Positions 53,034-63,697 of a DNA stretch of 64,000 nt are shown piece after piece. The notes beneath the pieces were generated by a model. The model saw only the letters and a program-made list of their open reading frames with translations. It searched no databases and was not told the origin of the DNA. Source of the DNA: Rhodospirillaceae bacterium (lineage in GTDB: Bacteria > Pseudomonadota > Alphaproteobacteria > Rhodospirillales > Rhodospirillaceae); assembly GCA_028822445.1 (NCBI GenBank), contig JAPKDQ010000003.1:1-64000 (forward strand). The letters run 5' to 3'. Position 1 is the first letter of the stretch, and each line of letters begins with the position of its first letter. The translations under genes and the position numbers were made by a program.

Positions 53034-56032
53034 CAGACCTAACCGTCGGATGGCTATCGACAGCCACGCAATCCGGGAAACGGGTTTGGTCGATTCCAAC
53101 GCCCATGGGTTTTGTCGACGCTCTGGCTGATGGCCTCCTCGCAGAAACGGGCGGAGACCCCTTAGCACTAGCCGATATAACCGTACTCGTTCCGACGCGT
53201 CGTGCTGGACGGTCTCTTCGAGAGGCTTTTCTGCGTCGAGCTGACGGTAAGCCGCTTTTATTGCCGCGCCTAATGCCTCTGCAAGACATCGATGAGGATG
53301 AAGCATTGTTGTCAGGCTTCAACGTCAGCGATAGCACACCACTAGACATCGAGCCGCCAATCGCTGCGCTGTCTCGGCACATCTTGCTGACACGACTAAT
53401 CATGAGCCAAGCCAAAGCCACGGAACAGCGCCAAAGTCCGGAGCACGCCGCCCGCCTCGCACAGGAACTCGCTCGCCTTCTTGATCAGGTTCAAACCGAA
53501 CGCTTGAGCTTCGATAAATTAGCCCAATTGGTACCCGAAGCCTTGGCAACACATTGGCAGGTTACTCTAAACTTTCTTCAACTGGTCACACACCATTGGC
53601 CAGAGATCCTCAAAGAGCGCGGTATCGTTGATCCGGCTGACCATCGTAACCGCGTCTTCTCTGCGCAAGCATCGGCATGGCAAAGCGCCCCTCCAAAAGG
53701 CCTTATTGTCGCAGCGGGATCAACAGGAACTGTGCCAGCAACACGTGACCTTCTTTCAATCATCGCTGACCTTCCAAACGGGTGCATTATTCTCCCAGGC
53801 CTGGATCAGGTATTGGATGACCCATCGTGGGGCGTTATCGAAGAAAGCCATCCTCAATACACTCTCAAGGCTTTGATCGATCACTTCGAGGTCGCCCGAC
53901 AAGACGTCGCGCAGTGGCCAGGTGAATCCCTGACAGACAAAGCCCAACAACGGCAACGCTTGGTCAGCGAGATTATGCGTCCAGCAGAAACCAGTGAGCA
54001 GTGGCAAACTCTTGAAGGACTAACGCGCGCCGCAACAGACGGCATCCAACGCATCGAAGCTCCTACGCCGCGAGAGGAAGCCGCAGCCATCGCATTGGTT
54101 TTGCGGTGGGTGGTAGAGCAAGGCGGCCGCACCGGCACTCTGGTCACCCCTGACCGGGCTCTCGCCCGCCGCGTGTCCGCAGAATTAGAACGCTGGCACC
54201 TCAAAGTCGATGACTCAGCTGGTCAACCACTTACGGAAACGCCACCCGGAGTCTTTCTGCGTCTAACGGCGGGGATGGCGATGGAGCACTGTGCCCCGAT
54301 CCCATTCTTATCAGCGCTCAAACACCCGCTAGCAGCAGGCCAAATGGATCCGCCGGTGTTTCGGGATCTAGTTAGAGATCTAGAAGTCGCAGTGTTGCGG
54401 GGGCCCCGCCCTCCCATAGGCCTGACAGGCTTGCGTAGTGCTTTAGCTGGGCTGGACGGCCACTCAGTTGCTTTGGACCCCTGGCTAGCATCCCTACAGA
54501 CAGGTTTCGCGCCGTTCGAAGCGATCATGGCCGGCGGACCAACATCATTAACTGTGCTGCTAACAGCCCACGTCGAGTGGGCAGAAGCCCTCTCCGCCAC
54601 AGACGAAGCCGCTGGTCCGATGCGGCTCTGGGCCGGTTCAGCTGGAGAGGCTCTCGCCCGGTTTGTTGCTGATCTGGCAGAGGCAGCTCCCGACTTAGGC
54701 GACATTCATCCCACCGCATACCCTGGCTTGCTTGAAGCTCTCCTTGCAGGCCAAGTTGTCAGGCCACCATATGGGACGCACCCACGCCTCAGTATTCTTG
54801 GGCCATTAGAAGCCCGCCTACTACGACCCGACGTCTTAATATTAGCCGGGCTCAACGAAGGGACATGGCCTGCCGACGCAGACACAGACCCATGGATGAG
54901 CCGGGCCATGCGAAAAGACTTTGGCCTTCCCCAACCTGAGCGACGGATCGGACAGGCGGCCCATGATGTTGCGCAAGCGCTAGGGGCGCCCGACGTCATC
55001 CTTACTAGGTCCCTGAAAGTTGATGGTACACCGACTGTCGCATCCCGCTGGTGGCGCCGCTTCGACCAGGTTCTAGAGGCCGCGAAGATTCCAACACTCA
55101 GCGAAACCGGGCGGTACGCCTGGTTGCCTTGGGCGGCGAGTTTCACGAAGCCAGACAAAATTTCCGCATGGCCAGCGCCAGCACCAAAGCCGCCAGTAAC
55201 CTCTCGCCCGCGCCGTCTCCGCGTGACGGAAATCGAGACATGGATGCGCGACCCATATGAAATCTATGCGCGGCATATCCTCAAGCTAAGAGCCCTAGAC
55301 CCGATCGATGCAGATGCTGGCAGCGCAGACTACGGCACAATCGTTCACGGTATTCTCCAGGACTTCGTTCGCGCCTATCCAGACACCTTACCCCCAAACA
55401 TCGAACCCATATTGAGGGACCTCGCAGAAACAGCCTTTGGGCGGGCAAACCTTTCACCAAGCGTACTCGCCTTTTGGGAACCGCGCTTTGAAAGCATTGG
55501 CAAATGGTTTGCCAATCAAGAACAAGAAAACCGTGATCAGATTCAGAAAGCCCACGCCGAGATTAAAGGATCGTTCACACTAGATGGACCAGCAGGCCCC
55601 TTTGAGCTTTCAGCGCGCGCTGACAGAATCGACGAACTGAAAGACGGAACACTAGCGATTATCGATTACAAGACAGGCCTCCTCCCACGCGTCAAAGAAG
55701 TGGCAGCAGGATTTGCGCCCCAATTACCCTTAGAAGCGATCATTGCGGCAGATGGTGGCTTTGTAGGCGTGCCGGCCAAACCTGTCTCTGATTTGTCGTA
55801 TTGGCGCCTGACAGGCAGAGGCAACGGTGGAGAGATTCAATCCGTTGGAAAGAACGCTGAAGACTTGAGAGCGCAAGCGTTAGAAGGGCTATCAACGCTC
55901 ATTGCTGTTTTTGACAATGACGAAACGCCCTACGAAGCCCGCCCTCACCCTGACATGGCACCACGGTACGGAGATACCCAACACCTCGCTCGCGTAAAAG
56001 AATGGGCCGCCGCCGAAGGAGGGGAAAGTTGA
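53030..56032 (+). CDS. addB: Double-strand break repair protein AddB
   Basis: The protein has 1000 residues from GTG 53030, which overlaps the murU stop (GTGA); a longer in-frame reading to 52958 is unlikely. GFVDALADGLLAETGGDPLALADITVLVPTRRAGRSL is the alphaproteobacterial AddB start. LAGLNEGTWP is the helicase-like domain motif near residue 605, and the C-terminal nuclease has AIIDYKTG near residue 880. The four iron-sulfur cysteines of Bacillus AddB are not apparent. With AddA it resects double-strand breaks and yields 3' ends for RecA. It is coupled to addA by overlapping TTGA. Confidence 0.93.
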   Translation: MTDLTVGWLSTATQSGKRVWSIPTPMGFVDALADGLLAETGGDPLALADITVLVPTRRAGRSLREAFLRRADGKPLLLPRLMPLQDIDEDEALLSGFNVSDSTPLDIEPPIAALSRHILLTRLIMSQAKATEQRQSPEHAARLAQELARLLDQVQTERLSFDKLAQLVPEALATHWQVTLNFLQLVTHHWPEILKERGIVDPADHRNRVFSAQASAWQSAPPKGLIVAAGSTGTVPATRDLLSIIADLPNGCIILPGLDQVLDDPSWGVIEESHPQYTLKALIDHFEVARQDVAQWPGESLTDKAQQRQRLVSEIMRPAETSEQWQTLEGLTRAATDGIQRIEAPTPREEAAAIALVLRWVVEQGGRTGTLVTPDRALARRVSAELERWHLKVDDSAGQPLTETPPGVFLRLTAGMAMEHCAPIPFLSALKHPLAAGQMDPPVFRDLVRDLEVAVLRGPRPPIGLTGLRSALAGLDGHSVALDPWLASLQTGFAPFEAIMAGGPTSLTVLLTAHVEWAEALSATDEAAGPMRLWAGSAGEALARFVADLAEAAPDLGDIHPTAYPGLLEALLAGQVVRPPYGTHPRLSILGPLEARLLRPDVLILAGLNEGTWPADADTDPWMSRAMRKDFGLPQPERRIGQAAHDVAQALGAPDVILTRSLKVDGTPTVASRWWRRFDQVLEAAKIPTLSETGRYAWLPWAASFTKPDKISAWPAPAPKPPVTSRPRRLRVTEIETWMRDPYEIYARHILKLRALDPIDADAGSADYGTIVHGILQDFVRAYPDTLPPNIEPILRDLAETAFGRANLSPSVLAFWEPRFESIGKWFANQEQENRDQIQKAHAEIKGSFTLDGPAGPFELSARADRIDELKDGTLAIIDYKTGLLPRVKEVAAGFAPQLPLEAIIAADGGFVGVPAKPVSDLSYWRLTGRGNGGEIQSVGKNAEDLRAQALEGLSTLIAVFDNDETPYEARPHPDMAPRYGDTQHLARVKEWAAAEGGES

Positions 56033-59000
56033 ACGATCTTTCTCCCGTCGCCATTGCAACCCGCCAACAAGGCCGCGCGGCAGACCCCGCCTCGTCTGTG
56101 TGGGTCTCAGCATCAGCTGGAACCGGTAAAACCAAAGTTCTCACAGACCGTGTTCTCGCACTCATGCTAGCGGGCACATCGCCACATCGCATTCTGTGTT
56201 TGACCTTCACAAAGGCGGCCGCGGCTGAAATGGCCAACCGCCTTGCTAAAACTTTGAGCGCTTGGGTCATTGAACCAGACGACACCCTGGTGCCCGAAAT
56301 CGAGCGCCTTCTCGGAAACCCGCCAACGAACAAAGATCTAACCATCGCCCGGCGCCTATTTGCACGCGTACTGGAAACGCCGGGGGGTATGAAAATTCAA
56401 ACCATTCATGCCTTCTGCCAATCCATCCTACGGCGCTTCCCTCTAGAAGCCGGGTTAGCGCCACATTTTGATTTGTTGGAAGGTCAAGATGCCAAAGACC
56501 TGATTAAAACTGCGCGCGAGTTCATCATTACGCCCGCTCATACGGGCGACGACGATATACTCGCAAATGCCCTTGCCGTGATTGTGAGCCGCGTGCATGA
56601 AACTGATTTTCCGAAGTTGATGTTAGCCATTTCGTTTGCACGCGACAAAATTACGCGCGTTCTTAGCGCCCACGGGAGTGTTAATAACGCAACGGATGCT
56701 TTGCGGGCAAAGCTTGGATTGGCAGATTCAGACACACCCGAAAAAGTGTGCTCAGACGCGTGCTCAGATTCGGCATTTGATATAAAAGGTCTGCGCGATG
56801 CGGCTAAAGCTCTGCTGACAGGCACCCAGAAAGATAAGGAAAAAGGCGAAGCTTTGGCCAGTTGGTTGGGGTCTAAAAACGAAGAACGTTCGGCTAGTGT
56901 CGGCACTTATTCACTCCTTTACTTTACAACCAAACAAACACTCCGAAAAACACAAGCCAATAAAGATGTGGCCAAAACCTACCCGGATGCGGTCAAGGCG
57001 CTAGACGTCGAGGCAACACGCGTAGGTGAGGTGCTCGACAAACTACGCGCAGCACAAATCGCCGTATCGACGCAGGCTCTCCTGACACTTGGTCACGCCT
57101 TCTTAGCTGAATACCAGGCTAGAAAGACCGCGTTAGCGCGCCTCGATTATGATGACCTTATCCACAGCACACGGACGTTGCTGGAAAACCCGGGCGTCGC
57201 AGCGTGGGTTCTTTTCAAATTAGATGGAGGGCTGGATCATCTCTTGATCGACGAAGCCCAAGATACCAGCCCCGATCAATGGGCTGTGGTCCAAGCCTTA
57301 ACCAATGAGTTCTTTGCCGGTGAAGGGCGTCACGAGACCCAATCGGAATCCGTACGCACAGTGTTCGCCGTTGGGGATCGAAAACAATCGATCTATAGCT
57401 TCCAGGGCGCCGATCCAGACGGGTTCGACCGTATGCGTCAATTTTTTGCAGATCGTACCTCACAGGCCGGACAAGCATGGGCTGATGTCGATCTCGGGGT
57501 TTCGTTTAGATCAACGACAACCGTACTCCATGCCGTCGATGCCGTCTTCTCACAACCACACGCTAGCGATGGAGTCGTGCTCCCAGATGAGAGTTTAACC
57601 CATCTGGCTGCCAGAGAGGGGCAGGCCGGCAGTGTTGAGCTATGGCCCCCCGTTGATCCCAATATTACTGACGAGCCAATGCCTTGGAAGCCTCCAGTTG
57701 AGCGCCTGAGCGGCGAGTCTGCCCAAACTCGCTTGGCCCGCATTATTGGCAAACGCATTGGCGCGATGTGCCATAGTGGCGAGCGATTAGAGTCTCAAAA
57801 TAGACCCATTAACGCCGGTGACATCCTTGTGCTCGTACGGCGTCGCACGGGCTTCGTGGACGATCTCGTTCGCGCCCTCAAAGACCTCGATGTCCCTGTC
57901 GCCGGGGTCGACCGCATGGTTCTCATTGAACAAATGGCGGTAATGGATTTGGTCGCATTGGGTCGGTTTCTTCTATTGCCCCAGGATGACCTCACCCTGG
58001 CGACGGTTCTTAAAAGCCCGCTCATCGGGATCACTGAGACGCAACTGTTTGACCTGGCCAATGCGCGCGGCGATGCAACACTTTGGTCTGCTCTTACCGA
58101 ACACGCTGGCGCCGAATCCATATTCGGCGAGGCGCATCGCATTCTCGGAGAGATTTTATCTCAAACCGACCTTCTTGGACCCTTTGCCCTATACGCGCAT
58201 GTACTGACAGCGCATGAAGGCCGTCGCAAATTACTAAGCCGGTTGGGTATGGATGCAGACGATCCAATCGATGAATTCCTGGGTCAAGCCCTGGAGTACG
58301 AACGCAGACACACACCAAGCCTTGAAGGGTTTCTCCACTGGCTTGAACACGGACAGCTCGAGGTAAAACGGGATTTGGAGCAAGCCAACCGAGAGGCCGT
58401 CCGCATCATGACGGTTCATGGCGCGAAAGGCCTCCAGGCCCCCATCGTATTTTTACCGGACACGCTGCAAACACCGCCCCACGGCGAAGTCCTACTCTGG
58501 ACCGCAGATGACAAAGACCAGCCCCTGATGTTGTGGGCGCCCAGCTCTGCAGATCACGACACTGTTGCAAAGACGTTAAAAGACGAGTCTGACGCCGCAA
58601 TTGATCGGGAGTACAGACGCCTTCTCTACGTGGCAATGACCAGAGCGGAAGACCGACTATACATCTGCGGATGGAATACAACGCGCAAGGCCCCAGAAGC
58701 GTGTTGGTACAATCTTATTCAATCCGCACTGGAGCCAATCGCTGAAGCAGAGGCAGACCCAGCGCTAGCCAAATTAGGCATTCGCGATGGATTAATTCTT
58801 CGATTAACTAACACCCAAACTACAGCCTCGGAGCGGGCATTCACACCCGAAGGCGTCGTTCCAGAAATTCCGGAAACTCCGCCATGGGCGCAGGAGCCTG
58901 CCGCTAAGGAACCAGCACCACCAAAACCTTTGGCACCATCTCGCCCAACACTAGAAGAACCAACCGTCGCAGCACCCCTAGGGCAAACGCAGGCCAAGCG

Positions 59001-59508
59001 GTTCCAGCGGGGCCTACTGATTCACCGCCTACTCCAAAGCCTGCCTGAACTCCCCATCAGTTCGCGACGCAAAGCTTCTGAAGCATATCTGAGCCGACCC
59101 GCCTGGTCGCTAGCAGCGGACGATGTGAAATCCGTTACCAACGAGACCCTTGCCGTAATCGAGCACAAAGATTTCGCCGCCCTGTTTGGGCCAGGCTCAA
59201 AAGCCGAAGTACCTGTTACCGGGCTAATCGACGGCCACGTCTTATCTGGACAAGTGGATCGACTGGTTGTTACGGAACATGAGGTCATGATTGTCGATTA
59301 CAAAACCAACCGGCCGCCGCCGCGCAAGGCCGAATCCGTGGACTCGGCCTATCAATTCCAAATGGCCGCCTATCGAGTAGCTCTCTCAGAAATTTATCCG
59401 AACAAGGCCATTCGTTGCATCCTGCTTTGGACCGATGGCCCCTTCATCACTGAGCTACCGGAGTCCATGCTTGATGACGCGTGGGGTCATAAAGCCAATC
59501 ATGAGTAA
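56029..59508 (+). CDS. addA: Double-strand break repair helicase-nuclease AddA
   Basis: The protein has 1159 residues from TTG 56029, preceded by GGAGGGG; the in-frame ATG at 56002 lies inside addB. UvrD-type helicase motifs are present: SASAGTGKTKVLTDRV (Walker A), LCLTFTKAAAAEM, LLIDEAQDTSPDQW (II), AVGDRKQSIYSFQGADP (III), ITVHGAKGLQ-type IMTVHGAKGLQAPIVFLPDT and LLYVAMTRAEDRLYI (VI). The C-terminal nuclease carries MIVDYKTNRPP. All motifs are intact, so the enzyme should be active with AddB. Confidence 0.95.
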   Translation: MNDLSPVAIATRQQGRAADPASSVWVSASAGTGKTKVLTDRVLALMLAGTSPHRILCLTFTKAAAAEMANRLAKTLSAWVIEPDDTLVPEIERLLGNPPTNKDLTIARRLFARVLETPGGMKIQTIHAFCQSILRRFPLEAGLAPHFDLLEGQDAKDLIKTAREFIITPAHTGDDDILANALAVIVSRVHETDFPKLMLAISFARDKITRVLSAHGSVNNATDALRAKLGLADSDTPEKVCSDACSDSAFDIKGLRDAAKALLTGTQKDKEKGEALASWLGSKNEERSASVGTYSLLYFTTKQTLRKTQANKDVAKTYPDAVKALDVEATRVGEVLDKLRAAQIAVSTQALLTLGHAFLAEYQARKTALARLDYDDLIHSTRTLLENPGVAAWVLFKLDGGLDHLLIDEAQDTSPDQWAVVQALTNEFFAGEGRHETQSESVRTVFAVGDRKQSIYSFQGADPDGFDRMRQFFADRTSQAGQAWADVDLGVSFRSTTTVLHAVDAVFSQPHASDGVVLPDESLTHLAAREGQAGSVELWPPVDPNITDEPMPWKPPVERLSGESAQTRLARIIGKRIGAMCHSGERLESQNRPINAGDILVLVRRRTGFVDDLVRALKDLDVPVAGVDRMVLIEQMAVMDLVALGRFLLLPQDDLTLATVLKSPLIGITETQLFDLANARGDATLWSALTEHAGAESIFGEAHRILGEILSQTDLLGPFALYAHVLTAHEGRRKLLSRLGMDADDPIDEFLGQALEYERRHTPSLEGFLHWLEHGQLEVKRDLEQANREAVRIMTVHGAKGLQAPIVFLPDTLQTPPHGEVLLWTADDKDQPLMLWAPSSADHDTVAKTLKDESDAAIDREYRRLLYVAMTRAEDRLYICGWNTTRKAPEACWYNLIQSALEPIAEAEADPALAKLGIRDGLILRLTNTQTTASERAFTPEGVVPEIPETPPWAQEPAAKEPAPPKPLAPSRPTLEEPTVAAPLGQTQAKRFQRGLLIHRLLQSLPELPISSRRKASEAYLSRPAWSLAADDVKSVTNETLAVIEHKDFAALFGPGSKAEVPVTGLIDGHVLSGQVDRLVVTEHEVMIVDYKTNRPPPRKAESVDSAYQFQMAAYRVALSEIYPNKAIRCILLWTDGPFITELPESMLDDAWGHKANHE

Positions 59509-59550
59509 TTGCGCACTTGATTTTCCAGCACCAATCGCCACCATCGCACC

Positions 59551-60603
59551 ATGACAAACACGCCGAAACCTAACGACACATTTATGCGCGGCTGCTGGTA
59601 TATGGCTGCCGCCGCTCACGAGATCAAATCTAGCCAAACCGTGCACCGCACCCTGTTGCAAGAACCGGTCTTGATTGGACGAGACCGAGACGGAGCAATC
59701 TTCGCCCTCAAAGACACTTGCCCTCACCGCGGCACACTACTATCGCGCGGCCTGTTCGATGGGACGGAAGTGGAGTGCCCCTACCACGGCTGGAGATTTT
59801 CCACCGATGGACAATGCACAGCCATTCCTTCTCAAAAAGAGGGCCAAAAGCCCCAGGCAGAAGATATCCACGCGTCAGCCTATTCTGTGAAGGAAAACGA
59901 CGGCATAATCTGGGTCTTCATAGGCTGCGGCAATGAGACCGGAGACCTCCCGAGCGTTCCAGCCGTCCCTGCCATTGGCACGCGATTCCAACTTCATCTT
60001 CATCGCACCTTTCAGTGCAACAGCGACTTGGCCATTACTGGCCTTATGGACCCGGCGCACGGAGCTTTTATTCATGCCTCATCATTGTGGCGCGGTCACC
60101 GGGATGTCCGTGACAAAGAGAAAGCGTTCTCCCCGATAGAACATGGATGGTGCATGGACCGGCATACGGCATCAGGCAATGCGCGCGCCTATCGGTTGTT
60201 TCTTGGTGGCGCACCAGAAACAGAAATCACCTACACAATGCCGGGCATCCGTATCGAGCATGCAACAACGGGTAAGGTCACCTACTGTGGCCTGACTGCA
60301 TGCACACCGATCACAACTGAAACAACATCCGTGCATCATGTCATGTACTGGGATGTCCCTGGAGGGGCCCTGACGCGCGGCTTGGTTAAGCTGATGGCCA
60401 GCCGGTTTATTGGTCAGGATGCCGATGCCGTTAAAGATATGCGTGACGGCCAGGCGTTTACCCCGCCGACCATTCTGGTTGAAGGTGCAGACACTCAAAT
60501 TCGCTGGTATTACAGGCTGAAAAAAGAATGGCACCAAGCGCAAGCTGAAAACCGGCCATTCCAGAACCCAATTCTACCAACCACTCTAAAATGGCGGAGC
60601 TGA
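59551..60603 (+). CDS. Rieske [2Fe-2S] aromatic-ring-type oxygenase, alpha subunit
   Basis: This 350-residue protein has a Rieske domain with Cys57-x-His59 (DTCPHRGTLLSRG) and Cys76-x2-His79 (VECPYHGWRF). The catalytic domain begins around residue 150, and DPAHGAFIHAS holds the likely Fe ligands (Asp/His/His). The size and layout are like vanillate O-demethylase or related single-alpha oxygenases, which need a separate reductase. No reductase is nearby. It stands between addA and trxA, where such a gene is not usual. Substrate is unknown; O-demethylation or ring hydroxylation are the family activities. Confidence 0.85.
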   Translation: MTNTPKPNDTFMRGCWYMAAAAHEIKSSQTVHRTLLQEPVLIGRDRDGAIFALKDTCPHRGTLLSRGLFDGTEVECPYHGWRFSTDGQCTAIPSQKEGQKPQAEDIHASAYSVKENDGIIWVFIGCGNETGDLPSVPAVPAIGTRFQLHLHRTFQCNSDLAITGLMDPAHGAFIHASSLWRGHRDVRDKEKAFSPIEHGWCMDRHTASGNARAYRLFLGGAPETEITYTMPGIRIEHATTGKVTYCGLTACTPITTETTSVHHVMYWDVPGGALTRGLVKLMASRFIGQDADAVKDMRDGQAFTPPTILVEGADTQIRWYYRLKKEWHQAQAENRPFQNPILPTTLKWRS

Positions 60604-60792
60604 CAAACCTAAGTGAATGAACCCCGTTTGAGGCATACCGACGCTTTTCCATGGCCGCAGGGTGACCTTTGCTACACCTCACCCGTCTGTATAGAACCCT
60701 CGCCTTGACCCCCGCCCGGGCCGTTCCTAGATTGATACATCTCTAGGCCGCTCCGACATTAGACCTTAAAAGACAAGTTAGGATGATTGCTC

Positions 60793-61110
60793 ATGAAAAA
60801 CGTATCCGATGATTCCTTTGAAGCCGACGTTCTCAAAGCTGATGGACCGGTTCTTGTAGACTTCTGGGCAGAGTGGTGTGGGCCCTGCAAACAGATTGGT
60901 CCGATCCTCGACGAAATGGAGAAAGAGATGGGCGAGAGGGTCACCATCGCTAAGGTCAACATCGACGACTGCCCCGAAACCCCATTGAAGTATGGCGTAC
61001 GCGGCATCCCAACTCTGATTCTTTTTAAGGATGGAGAAGTCACGGCAACCAAGGTTGGCGCCCTACCAAAAAGTAAGCTAGTTGAGTGGGTGGAATCTTC
61101 GATCGGTTGA
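60793..61110 (+). CDS. trxA: Thioredoxin
   Basis: The protein has 105 residues from ATG 60793. [16 protein letters not shown] has the redox pair Cys29/Cys32, followed by the cis-Pro segment [13 protein letters not shown] and a terminal helix KLVEWVE. It is the general cytosolic disulfide reductant. An in-frame TTG at 60787 is less likely. AGGA lies 10 bases before the ATG. Its location after addA is common in the class, although a Rieske gene intervenes here. Confidence 0.95.
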   Translation: MKNVSDDSFEADVLKADGPVLVDFWAEWCGPCKQIGPILDEMEKEMGERVTIAKVNIDDCPETPLKYGVRGIPTLILFKDGEVTATKVGALPKSKLVEWVESSIG

Positions 61111-61382
61111 TTTTGACCCTATTTCAAGCCCAAGCCCACCCTCTGTGGGGCGCCTAGATTCAGAGACCTAAAACGCACTAAAACACGAGAGTAAAAGAAA
61201 AGACCCGAGGTCGGTGTTCTATAAGCTGCAGCTACGTTACCGATACAGCCTATTTAGCGGCGCACTCTCCCATAAGAAAGTATGAGGCAATTTAAACGAC
61301 CGCGTCATACACATTTGCACTGAACAAATCATACGGGCACTTGAGATTGGCGTTGTCATTTTTTCTGACGCTGACTAATGCA

Positions 61383-62681
61383 CTAACGATGAGTCTTTAA
61401 AATTTCACCGGCGAGATATAGAGACCCACACACCAAGAGACGACCACGCTGAACTAATACCTTCGTCTGAGCTACAGCCAAAGCGTCATCAAGCCCCTTA
61501 CTAGGGATAACGTCACTAAACCCTGTGTCTCTTGCGCAAGCGGCCAGGTCGTTTGCCGACATGCTCCCATCATGCCCGGGGATAGGGACAGTGATCAAGG
61601 TCGAGATGTTAGACATAAGCGGTTTTAAGAAACCCTGATTGTCCTTGCCGGCCATCATCCCACATATGGCGATTGTTGAACTGGGTTCTTCGACTAGCCA
61701 AGAAGCCAAGGCTGCTCCAGCAGATGGATTGTGTCCGCCATCAAGCCATAGGTCCCACATTTCAGGGAGCCCCTTTACGAGAGGCCCTTCATTGAGTTTC
61801 TGCAATCGTGCCGGCCACTCCACATCACGCATTCCAGCACGGATGCCCAAGGCTGGTATCGCAAAGGGCCCGCGCGCCAGTGTCGCGAGAGCAAGCCCCA
61901 CGTTTCCGATCTGATGCGGGCCCGGAAGCGCTGGACGAGGCGCAATCCACTCCGTATTCACATCCGCATATCGAACTGTGCCGAATGGACTCTCTTCTAC
62001 AGTCCAGTCCACGCCCTGCCAGGCGACAGTGATATCTCGTTCAGTAGCTATTTTATTTATGACCGATTCGACATCCGGAGACTGAGCCGCACTGATACAG
62101 GGCGTCCCGGATTTCATTATGGCTGCTTTCTCTCCGGCGATAGCAGACAAGCTGTTTCCGAGATAGCTCATGTGGTCCATGGAGATTGATGTCAAAACCG
62201 TGGCACAGGGGCGAGGAACAACATTAGTTGCATCAAGGCGACCGCCAAGCCCCGTCTCCAACAAAAGAACATCGGCCGGCACCTGAGCAAACGCTTGATA
62301 TGCAACGGCCGTGACCATCTCAAAGAAGGTGATCGGCGCATCGCCATTAACTTGCTCTGTGTGACTGATCAAATCCGTCAATAACACCGGATCGATAAGA
62401 CTCCCGCAGAGCCGAATACGCTCGGTAAATGAAACTAGATGTGGTGACGTATACACATGAACGCGATAGTCAGAGGCCTCAAGTACGGCGCGCATCATTG
62501 CAACCACCGATCCCTTTCCGTTTGTGCCAGCAACATGGATAACCGGCGGGACACGCAAGTGGGGCGAGCCCAAGTCGGCCAACAACCGTTTAATGCGGTC
62601 AAGGGACAGGTCTATAGTTACAGGATGGAGTGTTTTGATGCGCTCGAGAGCGGCGACCAGGCCAAACGGGTCAGTATGCAT
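61383..62681 (-). CDS. folC: Folylpolyglutamate synthase/dihydrofolate synthase
   Basis: This 432-residue Mur-ligase-fold protein has P-loop VAGTNGKGSVVAMM (50-63). TSPHLVSFTERIRL near residue 80 is the omega loop, LLLETGLGGRLDATNVV near 140 has the metal-binding residues, and the C-terminal half has WLDGGHNPSAGAAL. It adds glutamate to dihydropteroate and to folates. It follows accD by 8 bp on the minus strand in the common trpA-accD-folC order. Confidence 0.95.
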   Translation of the reverse strand: MHTDPFGLVAALERIKTLHPVTIDLSLDRIKRLLADLGSPHLRVPPVIHVAGTNGKGSVVAMMRAVLEASDYRVHVYTSPHLVSFTERIRLCGSLIDPVLLTDLISHTEQVNGDAPITFFEMVTAVAYQAFAQVPADVLLLETGLGGRLDATNVVPRPCATVLTSISMDHMSYLGNSLSAIAGEKAAIMKSGTPCISAAQSPDVESVINKIATERDITVAWQGVDWTVEESPFGTVRYADVNTEWIAPRPALPGPHQIGNVGLALATLARGPFAIPALGIRAGMRDVEWPARLQKLNEGPLVKGLPEMWDLWLDGGHNPSAGAALASWLVEEPSSTIAICGMMAGKDNQGFLKPLMSNISTLITVPIPGHDGSMSANDLAACARDTGFSDVIPSKGLDDALAVAQTKVLVQRGRLLVCGSLYLAGEILKTHR

Positions 62682-62689
62682 GAGCTTGG

Positions 62690-63697
62690 TCAGGACCTAT
62701 CTGACCCACCTTCATCTTCAGGCTCAAATAAACCCTCATCAGGCACAGACGGATCCGGAGGAGAAGCCAGAACCTGCTTCTCATCTCTCTTGCGCCCTCG
62801 CCTGCGTTTTCTGTCAACGCTATCCATTGGTAACACTAGCGCGGCCGGATCACGGTGCAGTAGTAAGCCAAGGAGTTGCACCAAGGAATCTTGCAGATCA
62901 GAACGATGCACCACCATGTCGACCATGCCGTGCTCGAGTAAATACTCTGCGCGCTGGAATCCTTCAGGGAGGGTTTCTCGAATGGTCTGTTCAATCACAC
63001 GCGCACCAGCAAAGCCAATAATCGCGCCAGGCTCCGCAATCTGAATATCTCCAAGCATCGCAAATGAGGCTGTTACTCCTCCCGTCGTCGGATCAGTTAA
63101 TAGCACGATGTAGGGCAATCCTTTTTCGCGCACCCGGTCGACCGCAACTGTCGTCCGCGCCATTTGCATGAGGGACAGAATTCCTTCCTGCATACGAGCA
63201 CCGCCAGAGGACGGAATGACAATCAACGGCGCTTCCTGGAGAATGGCTAGCTCAGCCGCCGCAACAATGCCTTCGCCGACCGCCGTGCCCATCGATCCGC
63301 CAAGAAAACTAAACTCAAAGGCTGCGATTACAACGTGGAGCCCGCCCATTGTGCCATGCGCTACAACGATGGCGTCTTTGGCTCCGGTTTTCGACTGCGC
63401 GTCCTTAAGGCGATCAATGTACTTCTTACGGTCCTTAAATTTGAGAGGGTCAATAGCAACAGAGGGCAGCTCAATCTCCGTCCACTTCTTACCGTCGAAC
63501 AAAATCTCTAGGCGTTGCCTGACCGGTATACGCAAATGATGATCGCAATGGGGGCAAACGCGTAAATTCTTTTCCAGCTCGCGATGGAACACCATCTCGC
63601 TACATGCCGGACATTTGTGCCATAGATTGTCCGGCGCCTCCCGTGGCTGAACCAATCGCTTAATTCTTGGCCGGACGAAATTGGTCAACCAGTTCAT
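62690..63697 (-). CDS. accD: Acetyl-CoA carboxylase carboxyltransferase subunit beta
   Basis: This 335-residue protein has an N-terminal zinc ribbon, C29-x2-C32 and C48-x2-C51 ([11 protein letters not shown] and RVCPHCDHH). The carboxyltransferase domain has [32 protein letters not shown] and [14 protein letters not shown]. The last 50 residues are charged and low-complexity. It transfers CO2 from biotin to acetyl-CoA with the alpha subunit for fatty-acid synthesis. Its ATG overlaps the trpA stop. Confidence 0.96.
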   Translation of the reverse strand: MNWLTNFVRPRIKRLVQPREAPDNLWHKCPACSEMVFHRELEKNLRVCPHCDHHLRIPVRQRLEILFDGKKWTEIELPSVAIDPLKFKDRKKYIDRLKDAQSKTGAKDAIVVAHGTMGGLHVVIAAFEFSFLGGSMGTAVGEGIVAAAELAILQEAPLIVIPSSGGARMQEGILSLMQMARTTVAVDRVREKGLPYIVLLTDPTTGGVTASFAMLGDIQIAEPGAIIGFAGARVIEQTIRETLPEGFQRAEYLLEHGMVDMVVHRSDLQDSLVQLLGLLLHRDPAALVLPMDSVDRKRRRGRKRDEKQVLASPPDPSVPDEGLFEPEDEGGSDRS

